DNA from: Streptomyces sp. Mut1
Lineage (GTDB): Bacteria; Actinomycetota; Actinomycetes; Streptomycetales; Streptomycetaceae
NCBI RefSeq assembly: GCF_030719295.1
Contig: NZ_CP120997.1
Span: 3,352,501 to 3,416,500 of the forward strand
Reading direction: 5' to 3'
DNA length: 64,000 nucleotides
The notes beneath the pieces were generated by a model that was given only the letters and a program-made list of their open reading frames with translations, was not told the DNA's origin and searched no databases. A program made the translations under genes and the position numbers. Positions 28,073 to 35,799 of the stretch are shown here, in pieces. The first letter of the stretch is position 1. Each line of letters begins with the position of its first letter.

Positions 28073-28693
28073 ATGGCTCTCACCGTCCCGCCGCCCCGCG
28101 TCCCGCCCTCCGCCGAACCCGGCGGCGGCGCCCGGAAGGAGCCGTGGGACGGGTGGGGCCGGTGGTACGAGGAGGAGCTCGGCTGGGCCACGGCGGGCGG
28201 TTCACCGGTGCGGCTGCTGACGGGGCTGGCGTTCGACGCGCTCGTCGTCCCCGCGGTCGCCGGTCACGCGGCGCTGCGGCGGGTGGGCCGGACGGGTCCG
28301 GTGGCGCTCATGGGGCTGCGGATGAGCCTGCTGGTGGCGCCGGGGAGCGCGGAGGAGCTGCCGGGGCTGCTCGACTGGCTGGAGTGGGGCGGGGTCGCGC
28401 TCTCGCTGAGCGGTCTGGGCGCGGGCGGGCGGATCACCGCACCGCCGCCGCCGGGCCGGCCGGTGCCGCCGGGGGCCGCCTCCTGGCTGCGGCCCCCCAG
28501 GTCATCGCTCGAACAGGACGAAGCGCCGGCTCTCCCGGCTTTCTCCGGCTTCGGGAGCAGGGGTGGGGATGCTCCCGATCTCGTCCGGCTCGTGGACGCC
28601 GTGGCGACGGAATGCCACCGGGCTCGGCTGACGCGGGCCCGTGCGGGCCTGTTCCCCGATGACCCGGCCGCTCAGCCGTTGGCCTTCTCGTAG
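28073..28693 (+). CDS. Short protein resembling actinobacterial prim-pol-like (primase/polymerase N-terminal) family
   Basis: A 206-residue protein. The middle part (VAPGSAEELPGLLDWLEWGG, then ITAPPPPG and ASWLRPP, about 85-145) and the end (APDLVRLVDAVATECHRAR) resemble the C-terminal portions of Streptomyces proteins annotated as bifunctional DNA primase/polymerase, N-terminal. The N-terminal half does not show the acidic catalytic motifs of active prim-pols, so it is probably a degenerate, non-catalytic relative. Function unknown. Its last 22 bases overlap the 3' end of lsr2 on the other strand. Confidence 0.65.
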   Translation: MALTVPPPRVPPSAEPGGGARKEPWDGWGRWYEEELGWATAGGSPVRLLTGLAFDALVVPAVAGHAALRRVGRTGPVALMGLRMSLLVAPGSAEELPGLLDWLEWGGVALSLSGLGAGGRITAPPPPGRPVPPGAASWLRPPRSSLEQDEAPALPAFSGFGSRGGDAPDLVRLVDAVATECHRARLTRARAGLFPDDPAAQPLAFS

Positions 28694-29007
28694 GCCTCGC
28701 GGATCTCCGCGGGAACGCGGCCGCGGTCATTCACACTGTGGCCGTTCTCGCGGGCCCACTTACGGATCTCGGCGGTGTCCTTGTTGCCGCCGGAGACCGC
28801 CCGGCCCTTGCCGCGACCCGACGCCGCACGGCCACCCGTGCGACGGCCGTTCTTGGCGTAGGGCTCAAGAAGGGAACGCAGCTTGTCCGCGTTGCTGGTG
28901 GTGAGGTCGATCTCGTACGTCTTGCCATCCAGCGCGAACGTCACCGTCTCGTCCGCCTCGCCACCGTCGAGGTCGTCAACAAGAAGGACCTGAACCTTCT
29001 GTGCCAC
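28672..29007 (-). CDS. lsr2: Lsr2 nucleoid-associated protein
   Basis: Small H-NS-like protein that bridges AT-rich DNA and silences foreign or specialised genes. The 111-residue sequence has the N-terminal oligomerisation domain (AQKVQVLLVDDLDGGEADET), a Gly/Arg linker, and the C-terminal DNA-binding domain with IRKWARENGHSVNDRGRVP, whose RGR forms the AT-hook-like contact. The GTG at 29007 has AAAGGA upstream. The upstream leader is unusually A-rich for this genome, which would suit autoregulation by Lsr2 itself (inference). Confidence 0.95.
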   Translation of the reverse strand: MAQKVQVLLVDDLDGGEADETVTFALDGKTYEIDLTTSNADKLRSLLEPYAKNGRRTGGRAASGRGKGRAVSGGNKDTAEIRKWARENGHSVNDRGRVPAEIREAYEKANG

Positions 29008-29150
29008 CGGATTTCCTTTCATCGAAAATGGAGTACGCGGAAAGGAAACCGCTTTTCCCCGGAAAACACAAACCCTCGGGAGAGGTTCAGCAGCTCAAGT
29101 GGACGGGAAACATGCGCGATTCGGACATAGGGCTCGCCTTCTTCCCTCGG

Positions 29151-29708
29151 TCACAGGTGCAGAAGCATCCGGCTGTTGCCCAAGGTGTTCGGCTTCACTC
29201 GTTCGAGACCCAGGAACTCCGCGACTCCCTCGTCATAGGAACGCAGCAGCTCGCTGTAGACATCTCCGTCGACCGGTGTCTCTCCGATCTCCACGAAGCC
29301 GTGCTTCGTGAAGAAGTCAACTTCGAAGGTGAGGCAGAAAACCCGTCGGACGCCGAGCCAGCGGGCGGTCTGCAACAACTTGTCCAGTACTTGATGCCCC
29401 ACTCCGACGCCCTTGAGACTGTGATCGACGGCGAGAGTGCGTACTTCGGCGAGGTCTTCCCACATCACGTGCAGTGCTCCGCAGCCGATGACCCGGGCGT
29501 CCTCGTCGCGTTCGGCGATCCAGAACTCCTGGATGTCCTCGTAAAGCGTCACCGTGGCTTTGTCGAGGAGGATGCCTTCCCGCACGTACCCGTCGAGGAG
29601 ACGCCGGACGGCGGGCACATCGCTCGTGCGTGCGCGCCGGACGGTGATGGCCACGTTTATAGCAGACGGTACGGTGCGGAAATCGGTTTGCGGAAGCTCT
29701 GAGGACAT
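29151..29708 (-). CDS. argA: Amino-acid N-acetyltransferase (short ArgA type)
   Basis: GNAT-fold enzyme acetylating glutamate (or glutamine) from acetyl-CoA as the first step of arginine synthesis. The 185-residue protein closely resembles mycobacterial ArgA (Rv2747) as I recall it, sharing VRRARTSDVPA, ALVTLYE-like ATVTLYEDIQEFWIAE, VIGCGALHVMW, the acetyl-CoA loop LKGVGVGHQVLDKLL and the end VKPNTLGNSRMLL. It is far shorter than E. coli ArgA because the kinase-like domain is absent. The ATG at 29708 is used; a GTG at 29654 would remove a non-conserved 18-residue tail. Confidence 0.85.
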   Translation of the reverse strand: MSSELPQTDFRTVPSAINVAITVRRARTSDVPAVRRLLDGYVREGILLDKATVTLYEDIQEFWIAERDEDARVIGCGALHVMWEDLAEVRTLAVDHSLKGVGVGHQVLDKLLQTARWLGVRRVFCLTFEVDFFTKHGFVEIGETPVDGDVYSELLRSYDEGVAEFLGLERVKPNTLGNSRMLLHL

Positions 29709-29717
29709 ACGCAGACG

Positions 29718-30161
29718 CTATCGCCCGGTCTCGGGCTCCGCGTCATCGACCGCTTCACCGGCTTCCCCGGCTTCGGCCGGCGGCGTCCCGTCCTCGGGAA
29801 GTGTGGGCAGAACGATCCGCATCGCGTCCCGCAGAGCCTCGCGCTGCTCGGCCGACATCATCCCGAAGAAGGCGACGAGCGCGGCCGCCGGGTTGTCGCT
29901 GCGCGACCAGGCTTCGTTCATCAGGGCGGCCGCGTATGCGGCGCGGGTCGAGACGGCCGTATATCGATATGCGCGGCCCTCCACTTCGCGGCGGACCCAG
30001 CCCTTCTGATGGAGATTGTCCATTACCGTCATGACGGTGGTGTAGGCGATGGACCGCTCCTGCTGAAGGTCCTCCAGGACTTCCCGCACAGTGACCGGAC
30101 GGTTCCATTCCCAGACCCGCGTCATCACGGCGTCTTCCAGCTCTCCCAATTGACGGGGCAC
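29718..30161 (-). CDS. BlaI/MecI/CopY family transcriptional repressor
   Basis: A 147-residue winged-helix repressor: LEDAVMTRVWEWNRPVTVRE, then SIAYTTVMTVMDNLHQKGWV and the wing RAYRYTAV. The C-terminal part provides the dimer helices, with an acidic tail. BlaI-type regulators are usually inactivated by a membrane M56 peptidase, but none is adjacent. The GTG at 30161 has AAGGTGA upstream. argA begins 9 bp after the stop, so the two are cotranscribed. The AT-rich 30170-30210 upstream is the likely promoter and operator. Confidence 0.9.
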   Translation of the reverse strand: MPRQLGELEDAVMTRVWEWNRPVTVREVLEDLQQERSIAYTTVMTVMDNLHQKGWVRREVEGRAYRYTAVSTRAAYAAALMNEAWSRSDNPAAALVAFFGMMSAEQREALRDAMRIVLPTLPEDGTPPAEAGEAGEAVDDAEPETGR

Positions 30162-30214
30162 AGCGTCACCTTAGTGCTATATGTCTGGAATGCGTAGTTA
30201 TATACACAGCAAAA

Positions 30215-30245
30215 GGGCGTACAGCTCCTCGGGAGCCGTACGCCC
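30215..30245 (-). terminator. Rho-independent terminator of the 59-residue membrane protein gene
   Basis: GGGCGTAC-aGCTCC-tcg-GGAGCc-GTACGCCC: a long stem with one bulge, followed on the minus strand by TTTT (30211-30214 read in reverse). One of two classic intrinsic terminators in the window. Confidence 0.85.
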
Positions 30246-30284
30246 TTCGTACGGGATGCGCGCCGTGCGCGGCTTCGGAGGCGG

Positions 30285-30464
30285 TCAGGCCCCTTCGGTC
30301 CGCGGGCTCTGCTGGGCCGCGTCGGCGCGGCTGAGCGCCGCGTCCACGGCCGCGTCCTCCTTGGCCTTGTTGGGGCCGCCCTGGCTCTTGACGATCGTCA
30401 CGACCAGGCCGATGAAGAAGACGGCCATCACCACGGGGGGCACGAGCGCGGATACGTAGTCCAT
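30285..30464 (-). CDS. Small single-pass membrane protein, 59 residues
   Basis: Starts at the ATG at 30464. An N-terminal membrane helix (ALVPPVVMAVFFIGLVVTIV, about 6-25) is followed by a charged, Ala-rich helical tail (NKAKEDAAVDAALSRADAAQ). Coding character is supported by the clean stop, a matching intrinsic terminator 40 bp downstream, and codon use like the neighbours. Similar tiny membrane proteins occur in other Streptomyces (from memory). Function unknown. Confidence 0.75.
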   Translation of the reverse strand: MDYVSALVPPVVMAVFFIGLVVTIVKSQGGPNKAKEDAAVDAALSRADAAQQSPRTEGA

Positions 30465-30507
30465 GGCGTCCAGAGTAGCGAGCCCGCGCGGGACCCCACC
30501 GGAGGCC

Positions 30508-31116
30508 CTACCCCGCGGCGCGCTGTGCGGGCCGGGGGACGGGCCGGCGGGGCGGGAAGACCTCCGAGGGCTTCGGCGCCGGACGCTCGGAGGGCGGAAC
30601 CGGGCGGGCCGGCGCCGGTGCCGGCGGGGTCTTGGGCTTGTCCGGCTCCGCGGCGCGGCCGCCGGGCAGCGCGAGCAGCCGGCTGCGGGGCGCGGGCGCC
30701 GTCGCGGGCACGGCCCGACCGGCGAGCCGGGCGCGCACCGAGCGCTCCGCGATCACCTGGCAGCGCTCCAGGAGCGCGCCGGCCAGGCGGCCGCCGCGCA
30801 GGGCACGCAGCGCGGCCAGGTCCTCGGGACGGGGGTCGTAGCCGGCGGCCAGGGCGTCCTGGAGGAGTTCCAGGTAGCCACTGAGGGAGCCGGGCAGGGC
30901 GTCGCGGTAGCGGGCGAGGTCGGCGAGCAGGAAGGCGCGCAGCCGTCCGGCCTCGCCGACCACCTCGTCCACGCTGCCCGCAAGCCGCAGGCAGTCCTGG
31001 ACATCCTCGTCGGGCAGGGGCGCGGGGTGCAGGGCGAAGGCGAGGGCGCGTCGGAGCACTCGCAGCTCGTCCGCGCTGAACGCCATACCGCCGCGTGATC
31101 CGTAGGGCGTGGGCAT
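30508..31116 (-). CDS. Conserved hypothetical protein, helical with Pro-rich tail
   Basis: A 202-residue soluble protein. The first 125 residues form a regular helical domain (FSADELRVLRRALAFALHPA, VDEVVGEAGRLRAFLLADLA, LSGYLELLQDALAAG); the rest is a Pro/Ala-rich disordered tail. No known motif. The ATG at 31116 is used; an ATG at 31086 is the alternative and begins the conserved-looking part. Its place between coaX and a small membrane protein gives no functional hint. Confidence 0.65.
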   Translation of the reverse strand: MPTPYGSRGGMAFSADELRVLRRALAFALHPAPLPDEDVQDCLRLAGSVDEVVGEAGRLRAFLLADLARYRDALPGSLSGYLELLQDALAAGYDPRPEDLAALRALRGGRLAGALLERCQVIAERSVRARLAGRAVPATAPAPRSRLLALPGGRAAEPDKPKTPPAPAPARPVPPSERPAPKPSEVFPPRRPVPRPAQRAAG

Positions 31117-31168
31117 AACGCGACAATACGTGCTAAAGGGACAAAATCCGTTTAACTGGTCGTCGGTG

Positions 31169-31196
31169 GCGCGGCGGCCCCGGGGAGCCGCCGCGC
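31169..31196 (-). terminator. Terminator after coaX
   Basis: Perfect 10-bp stem GCGCGGCGGC / GCCGCCGCGC with an 8-nt loop, 28 bp past the coaX stop, closing the nad-pan-coa operon. Confidence 0.8.
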
Positions 31197-31224
31197 GGGA
31201 ACCCGCCGGTCGGACCGCGTACCG

Positions 31225-32022
31225 CTACAGGCGCGACGCGTTGCGCTCGTACACCAGGCGCAGCCCGATGAGGGTGAGCCAGGGCTCGTGCTCGTCGATG
31301 GCGGACGACTCGTTCAGCACCATCGGAGCAAGGCCGCCCGTCGCGATCACGGTGACGTCGTCGGGGTCGGCCGCCAGCTCCTTCTTCATCCGGGCCACGA
31401 CCCCGTCGACCTGGCCGGCGAAGCCGTAGATGATGCCCGCCTGCATGGCCTCGACGGTGTTCTTGCCGATGACGCTGCGCGGCCTGGCCAGCTCGATCTT
31501 GCGCAGCTGGGCGCCCTTGACGCCGAGCGCCTCGACCGAGATCTCGATGCCGGGCGCGATGACACCGCCGGTGTACTCGCCCCGGGCGGAGACCGCGTCG
31601 AAGGTGGTGGCCGTACCGAAGTCCACGACGATCGCCGGGCCCCCGTACAGGTCGACGGCGGCGACCGCGTTGATGATGCGGTCCGCGCCGACCTCCTTCG
31701 GGTTGTCCATGAGGATCGGCACCCCGGTCTTGATGCCCGGCTCGACCAGCACCGCCGGGACGTCGCCGTAGTAGCGGCGGGTCACCTCGCGCAGTTCGTG
31801 CAGGACGGCCGGGACCGTGGAGCAGATCGCGATGCCCTCGATGCCGTCGCCCAGTTCCATGCCGAGCAGCGGGTGCATGCCCATCAGGCCCTGGAGCAGC
31901 ACCGCGAGTTCGTCGGCGGTGCGGCGGGCGTCGGTGGAGATCCGCCAGTGCTCGACGATCTCCTCGCCGTCGAACAGACCGAGGACGGTGTGGGTGTTCC
32001 CGACGTCGATGGTGAGCAGCAT
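31225..32022 (-). CDS. coaX: Type III pantothenate kinase
   Basis: Phosphorylates pantothenate with ATP, the first step of CoA synthesis from the vitamin. The 265-residue protein has the N-terminal phosphate motif LLTIDVGNTHTVLGLFDGE, a central ADRIINAVAA block with its Asp, and DFGTATTFDAVS. It is the last gene of a five-gene operon; its ATG at 32022 shares one base with the nadC stop codon (TGATG). Confidence 0.96.
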   Translation of the reverse strand: MLLTIDVGNTHTVLGLFDGEEIVEHWRISTDARRTADELAVLLQGLMGMHPLLGMELGDGIEGIAICSTVPAVLHELREVTRRYYGDVPAVLVEPGIKTGVPILMDNPKEVGADRIINAVAAVDLYGGPAIVVDFGTATTFDAVSARGEYTGGVIAPGIEISVEALGVKGAQLRKIELARPRSVIGKNTVEAMQAGIIYGFAGQVDGVVARMKKELAADPDDVTVIATGGLAPMVLNESSAIDEHEPWLTLIGLRLVYERNASRL

Positions 32023-33053
32023 CAGGCGCCGGCCCCGTCGGTGTCGCGGAAGTCCAGGCCGATGTCCAGGATCGTCGGCGAGTGGGTCAGCGCGCCGACG
32101 GCCAGGTAGTCCACCCCGGCCTCGGCGTAGGCGCGGGCCGAGTCGAGGGTGAGCCGTCCGGAGGACTCCAGGACCGCGCGCCCGGCGACCAGCGCGACCG
32201 CGTCGGCCGTCCGCGCGGGGGTGAAGTTGTCCAGCAGGATCAGGTCCGCGCCCGCGTCCAGCACCTCGGCGGTCTGCTCCATCGTGTCGACCTCGACCTC
32301 GATCGGCACGTCCGGGAACGCGTCCCGCACCCGCTTGAACGCCTCGGCCACCCCGCCCGCCGCGATGACGTGGTTGTCCTTGACGAGCGCGGCGTCGGAC
32401 AGCGAGAACCGGTGGTTGACGCCGCCGCCGCAGCGCACCGCGTACTTCTCCAGGGCGCGCAGGCCCGGGGTCGTCTTGCGGGTGTCGCGGACCTTGGCCT
32501 TCGTGCCCTCCAGCACGTCGGCCCAGGCGCGGGTCGCGGTGGCGATGCCGGAGAGCCGGCAGAGCAGGTTGAGGGCGCTGCGCTCGCCGGTGAGGAGGTC
32601 ACGGGTGCGGGTGGTGACGGTCAGCAGCTTCTGGCCGGGCACGACGCGGTCGCCGTCCTCGACATGCCGCTCGACCTCGAACTCGGACGTGCAGACGATC
32701 GACAGGACCGCCTCGGCGACCCGCAGACCGGCCACCACACCGGCCTCGCGGGCGGTGAAGTCACCGGTGGCCATGGCGTCCTCGGCGACCGTGGCCACGG
32801 TCGTGACGTCCACCCCGCCGTCCAGGTCCTCCGCGATGGCCAGGTGCGCGATGTCCTCGACCTGGATCGGGTCCAGGCCCGCGTCGGCCAGGAGCTGGGC
32901 GAGCGCGGGATCGAGGCCGCACTCCTCGTAGTCCTCGTCCCCGCCGCAGCCGCAGGCGTCCCCGCAGCCGTCCGCGGCAGACGCGGGCGCGCCGATCTGG
33001 ATCAGCGGTACGTCCACGGGCGTGGGGCGCGGATTCTCTTCGGGCGTGCTCAC
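32022..33053 (-). CDS. nadC: Nicotinate-nucleotide pyrophosphorylase (carboxylating)
   Basis: Converts quinolinate and PRPP to nicotinate mononucleotide. The 343-residue protein has the family core (FTAREAGVVAGLRVAEAV, RSALNLLCRLSGIATATRAW, KVRDTRKTTPGLRALEKYAV, VDTMEQTAEVLDAGADLILLDNF). The core enzyme is about 285 residues; here about 50 extra N-terminal residues include a cysteine cluster (Cys30, 34, 36 and 45: GCGDACGCGG then EEC). This looks metal-binding, but its role is unknown. The start at 33053 lies 3 bp after the nadB stop. Confidence 0.95.
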   Translation of the reverse strand: MSTPEENPRPTPVDVPLIQIGAPASAADGCGDACGCGGDEDYEECGLDPALAQLLADAGLDPIQVEDIAHLAIAEDLDGGVDVTTVATVAEDAMATGDFTAREAGVVAGLRVAEAVLSIVCTSEFEVERHVEDGDRVVPGQKLLTVTTRTRDLLTGERSALNLLCRLSGIATATRAWADVLEGTKAKVRDTRKTTPGLRALEKYAVRCGGGVNHRFSLSDAALVKDNHVIAAGGVAEAFKRVRDAFPDVPIEVEVDTMEQTAEVLDAGADLILLDNFTPARTADAVALVAGRAVLESSGRLTLDSARAYAEAGVDYLAVGALTHSPTILDIGLDFRDTDGAGA

Positions 33054-33055
33054 GG

Positions 33056-34789
33056 TTACGGCTCCTCGGGAGTGGGGTGGGTGGTGCTCGTCGCTGCGCA
33101 GTCTGCTGCCCCGGGCGCGTCCACGGGCCCGAACGCCTCGGTATCCGTCCCACGGAGGACGAGGCTGCGGTCGGAGGTCAGCCGGACGACGAGGTGGCGG
33201 CGCCAGTGCTCGTCGTCGCGCTCGGGCCGGTCCTCGCGCCAGTGGCAGCCGCGGGTCTCCTCGCGCTGCCGGGCGGCGGCGACCAGGACCCGGGAGACCA
33301 GGAGCAGGTTGGTCGCCTCCCAGGCCTCGACCCCGGGCTCCGCGGTCTTGGGCTCGTCCCCTCCGGCCTTCAGGTAGGCGCTGCGGTGTAGGTCCTCCAG
33401 CTCGTCGGCGGCCGTGGTGAGGCTCCGGGCGGAGCGCAGGACTCCGGCGCCGCGCGTCATGATGCGCTGGATCGTGGTCCGGGTCTCGGGGGCCAGCAGC
33501 GGGGAGGCCACGGGGGCCCGGTCGACGGCCTCACCCGCGCGGGGGCGCTCGGTGACGATGTCCGCCGCGATGCGCTCGGCGAAGACGAGACCTTCGAGCA
33601 GCGAGTTGGACGCCAGCCGGTTCGCGCCGTGCACCCCGGTGCAGGCGGCCTCGCCGCAGGCGTAGAGCCCCGGCACGGTCGTACGTCCCCGCAGGTCGGT
33701 GCGGACGCCGCCGGAGGCGTGGTGCGCGGCCGGTGCCACCGGGATCGGCTCGGTGACCGGGTCGATGCCGTGGGCCCGGCAGGCGGCCAGGACGGTCGGG
33801 AAGCGCCGCTCCCACATCTCGGCCCCGAAGTGGCGGGCGTCCAGATACATGTGGTCGGTGCCGTGCAGCTGCATCTGGCGGGTGATGCCCTTGGCGACGA
33901 TGTCGCGCGGGGCCAGCTCCGCCAGCTCGTGCTGTCCGAGCATGAAGCGCGTGCCGTGCGCGTCCACGAGGTGGGCGCCCTCGCCCCGTACCGCCTCGGA
34001 GACCAGGGGCTGCTGGCCCTCGGAGCCGGCGCCCAGGAAGAGGACGGTGGGGTGGAACTGGACGAATTCCAGGTCCGAGACCTCCGCGCCGGCCCGCAGC
34101 GCCAGCGCCACGCCGTCGGCCGTGGAGACCGCGGGGTTGGTGGTGGCGGAGAAGACCTGGCCCATGCCGCCGGTGGCCAGGACCACGGCCGGGGCGTTGA
34201 CCGCGCCGACGCCGTCGTGCTGGCCCTCGCCCATGACGTGCAGGGTGACGCCCGCGGTACGGCCTTCGGCGTCGGTGAGCAGGTCGAGCACGAGGGCGTT
34301 CTCGATGGTGTGCAGGGCGGCCTCGCGGACCGCTTCGACCAGGGCGCGGGAGATCTCCGCGCCGGTCGCGTCACCGCCCGCGTGGGCGATGCGGCGGCGG
34401 TGGTGGCCGCCCTCGCGGGTCAGCGCGATGGACCCGTCGTCGGCGGTGTCGAAGTGGGCGCCGGTCCCGATGAGCCGGCGCACCGCGTCCGGGCCCTCCG
34501 TGACCAGGGTCCGCACGGCCGCCTCGTCGCACAGGCCGGCGCCGGCGACCAGGGTGTCGTCCAGGTGCTGTTCGGGGGTGTCGCCCTCGCCGAGCGCGGC
34601 GGCGATCCCGCCCTGGGCCCAGCGCGTCGAGCCGTCGTCCAGTCGGGCCTTGGTCACGACGACGGTGGCGAGGCCCGCCGCCGCGCAGCGCAGCGCGGTG
34701 GTGAGGCCGGCGACACCGGAGCCGACGACCACGACGTCCGCGTCGATGGCCCAGCCGGGTGCGGGGGCGGTCAGCCGTATTCCGGTCAC
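33056..34789 (-). CDS. nadB: L-aspartate oxidase
   Basis: FAD enzyme oxidising aspartate to iminoaspartate, the first step of NAD synthesis. In the 577-residue protein the FAD-binding Rossmann motif VVVVGSGVAGLTTALRCAAA is near the N-terminus, followed by STRWAQGGIAAAL, the catalytic-region EFVQFHPTVL, and GLYACGEAACTGVHGANRLA with NSLLEGLVF. The GTG at 34789 has GGAG upstream and overlaps the panC stop (GTGA). nadA is not in this window. Confidence 0.96.
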   Translation of the reverse strand: MTGIRLTAPAPGWAIDADVVVVGSGVAGLTTALRCAAAGLATVVVTKARLDDGSTRWAQGGIAAALGEGDTPEQHLDDTLVAGAGLCDEAAVRTLVTEGPDAVRRLIGTGAHFDTADDGSIALTREGGHHRRRIAHAGGDATGAEISRALVEAVREAALHTIENALVLDLLTDAEGRTAGVTLHVMGEGQHDGVGAVNAPAVVLATGGMGQVFSATTNPAVSTADGVALALRAGAEVSDLEFVQFHPTVLFLGAGSEGQQPLVSEAVRGEGAHLVDAHGTRFMLGQHELAELAPRDIVAKGITRQMQLHGTDHMYLDARHFGAEMWERRFPTVLAACRAHGIDPVTEPIPVAPAAHHASGGVRTDLRGRTTVPGLYACGEAACTGVHGANRLASNSLLEGLVFAERIAADIVTERPRAGEAVDRAPVASPLLAPETRTTIQRIMTRGAGVLRSARSLTTAADELEDLHRSAYLKAGGDEPKTAEPGVEAWEATNLLLVSRVLVAAARQREETRGCHWREDRPERDDEHWRRHLVVRLTSDRSLVLRGTDTEAFGPVDAPGAADCAATSTTHPTPEEP

Positions 34790-35799
34790 GGGGTGGCTCC
34801 GAGGGTGAGGGGGATGTTGTCGATGAGCCGGGTCGCGCCGACCCGGGCGGCGACGGCGAGGATCGCGTCGCCCGCCGTGCGGTCGTCGGGGATCTCGGTG
34901 AAGTCGGCCGGGTCCACCAGCGCCACGTAGTCCAGATCGAGCGGCGGGCTCGCGGCCCCCGCCTCCTGGAGGACCGCGCGGGCGGCGGCGCGCACGACGG
35001 CGGGTCCGGTGTCCGGCCGGGCGCGGGCCACCGCCTGGGCGTCGGCCGCGAGGCGGGGTTCGCCGAGCCGGTTGAGCCCGGCGGCCCGGTCCTCGGTCGC
35101 CCCGGCGGCCTGCGCGCGGGCGTGCAGCGCCGCTTGCGCGGCGAGCCGGTCGCGGGCGGCGAACAGGGCCCGGGACAGGGCGAGCGCGGTGCGCCGCTCG
35201 TGCGGGTCGAGGAAGCGGTTGCGGCTGGAGAGCGCGAGGCCGTCGGGCTCCCGGGCCGTCTCCACTCCGGCGATCTCCACGGGGAAGTTCAGATCGCGCA
35301 CCATGCGCCGGATCAGCGCCAGCTGCTGGGCGTCCTTCTGCCCGAACAGCGCGACGCCCGGCCGGGTCAGGTGGAGCAGCTTGGCGACGACGGTGAGCAT
35401 GCCGTCGAAGTGGCCGGGGCGTGCGGCCCCCTCCAGGCGCTCCCCCATCGGCCCCGCCGAGATCCGGACCTGCGGTTCGCCGCCCGGGTAGACCTCGTCG
35501 ACGGACGGGGCGAAGACCACGTCCGCGCCCGCCGCACCGGCCACGGCGAGGTCGGCGTCGAGCGTGCGGGGGTAGCGGTCGAGGTCGGCTGCCTCGCCGA
35601 ACTGGAGCGGGTTGACGAAGACCGTGACGACGACCTGCCCGGCCGGGCCGGCGAGCGCGCGGGCGGCGCGGATCAGCGAGGCGTGCCCCTCGTGCAGGGC
35701 GCCCATCGTCATGACGACGGCCCGCTTGCCGCCGGGGGCGTACGCGTCCAGTTCGGCGGCGGTGTCCAGCAGCGCCGGGGCGGAGACGGACGCGGTCAT
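34786..35799 (-). CDS. panC: Pantoate-beta-alanine ligase
   Basis: Condenses pantoate and beta-alanine with ATP to make pantothenate. The 337-residue protein has VVMTMGALHEGHASLIRAAR (HIGH-like), TVFVNPLQFGEAADLDRYPR, LFGQKDAQQLALIRRMV and the KMSKS-like LSSRNRFL. It is longer than the usual 280-310 residues because of an Ala-rich insertion in the C-terminal half. Its start overlaps the stop of the upstream dehydrogenase (ATGA). Confidence 0.95.
   Translation of the reverse strand: MTASVSAPALLDTAAELDAYAPGGKRAVVMTMGALHEGHASLIRAARALAGPAGQVVVTVFVNPLQFGEAADLDRYPRTLDADLAVAGAAGADVVFAPSVDEVYPGGEPQVRISAGPMGERLEGAARPGHFDGMLTVVAKLLHLTRPGVALFGQKDAQQLALIRRMVRDLNFPVEIAGVETAREPDGLALSSRNRFLDPHERRTALALSRALFAARDRLAAQAALHARAQAAGATEDRAAGLNRLGEPRLAADAQAVARARPDTGPAVVRAAARAVLQEAGAASPPLDLDYVALVDPADFTEIPDDRTAGDAILAVAARVGATRLIDNIPLTLGATP

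Noticed and set aside
30162..30214. BlaI operator (TACA/TGTA dyad) upstream of the BlaI-type gene
   Set aside because: The region is AT-rich and has TATAT/ATATA arms, but no clear dyad of the known BlaI type.
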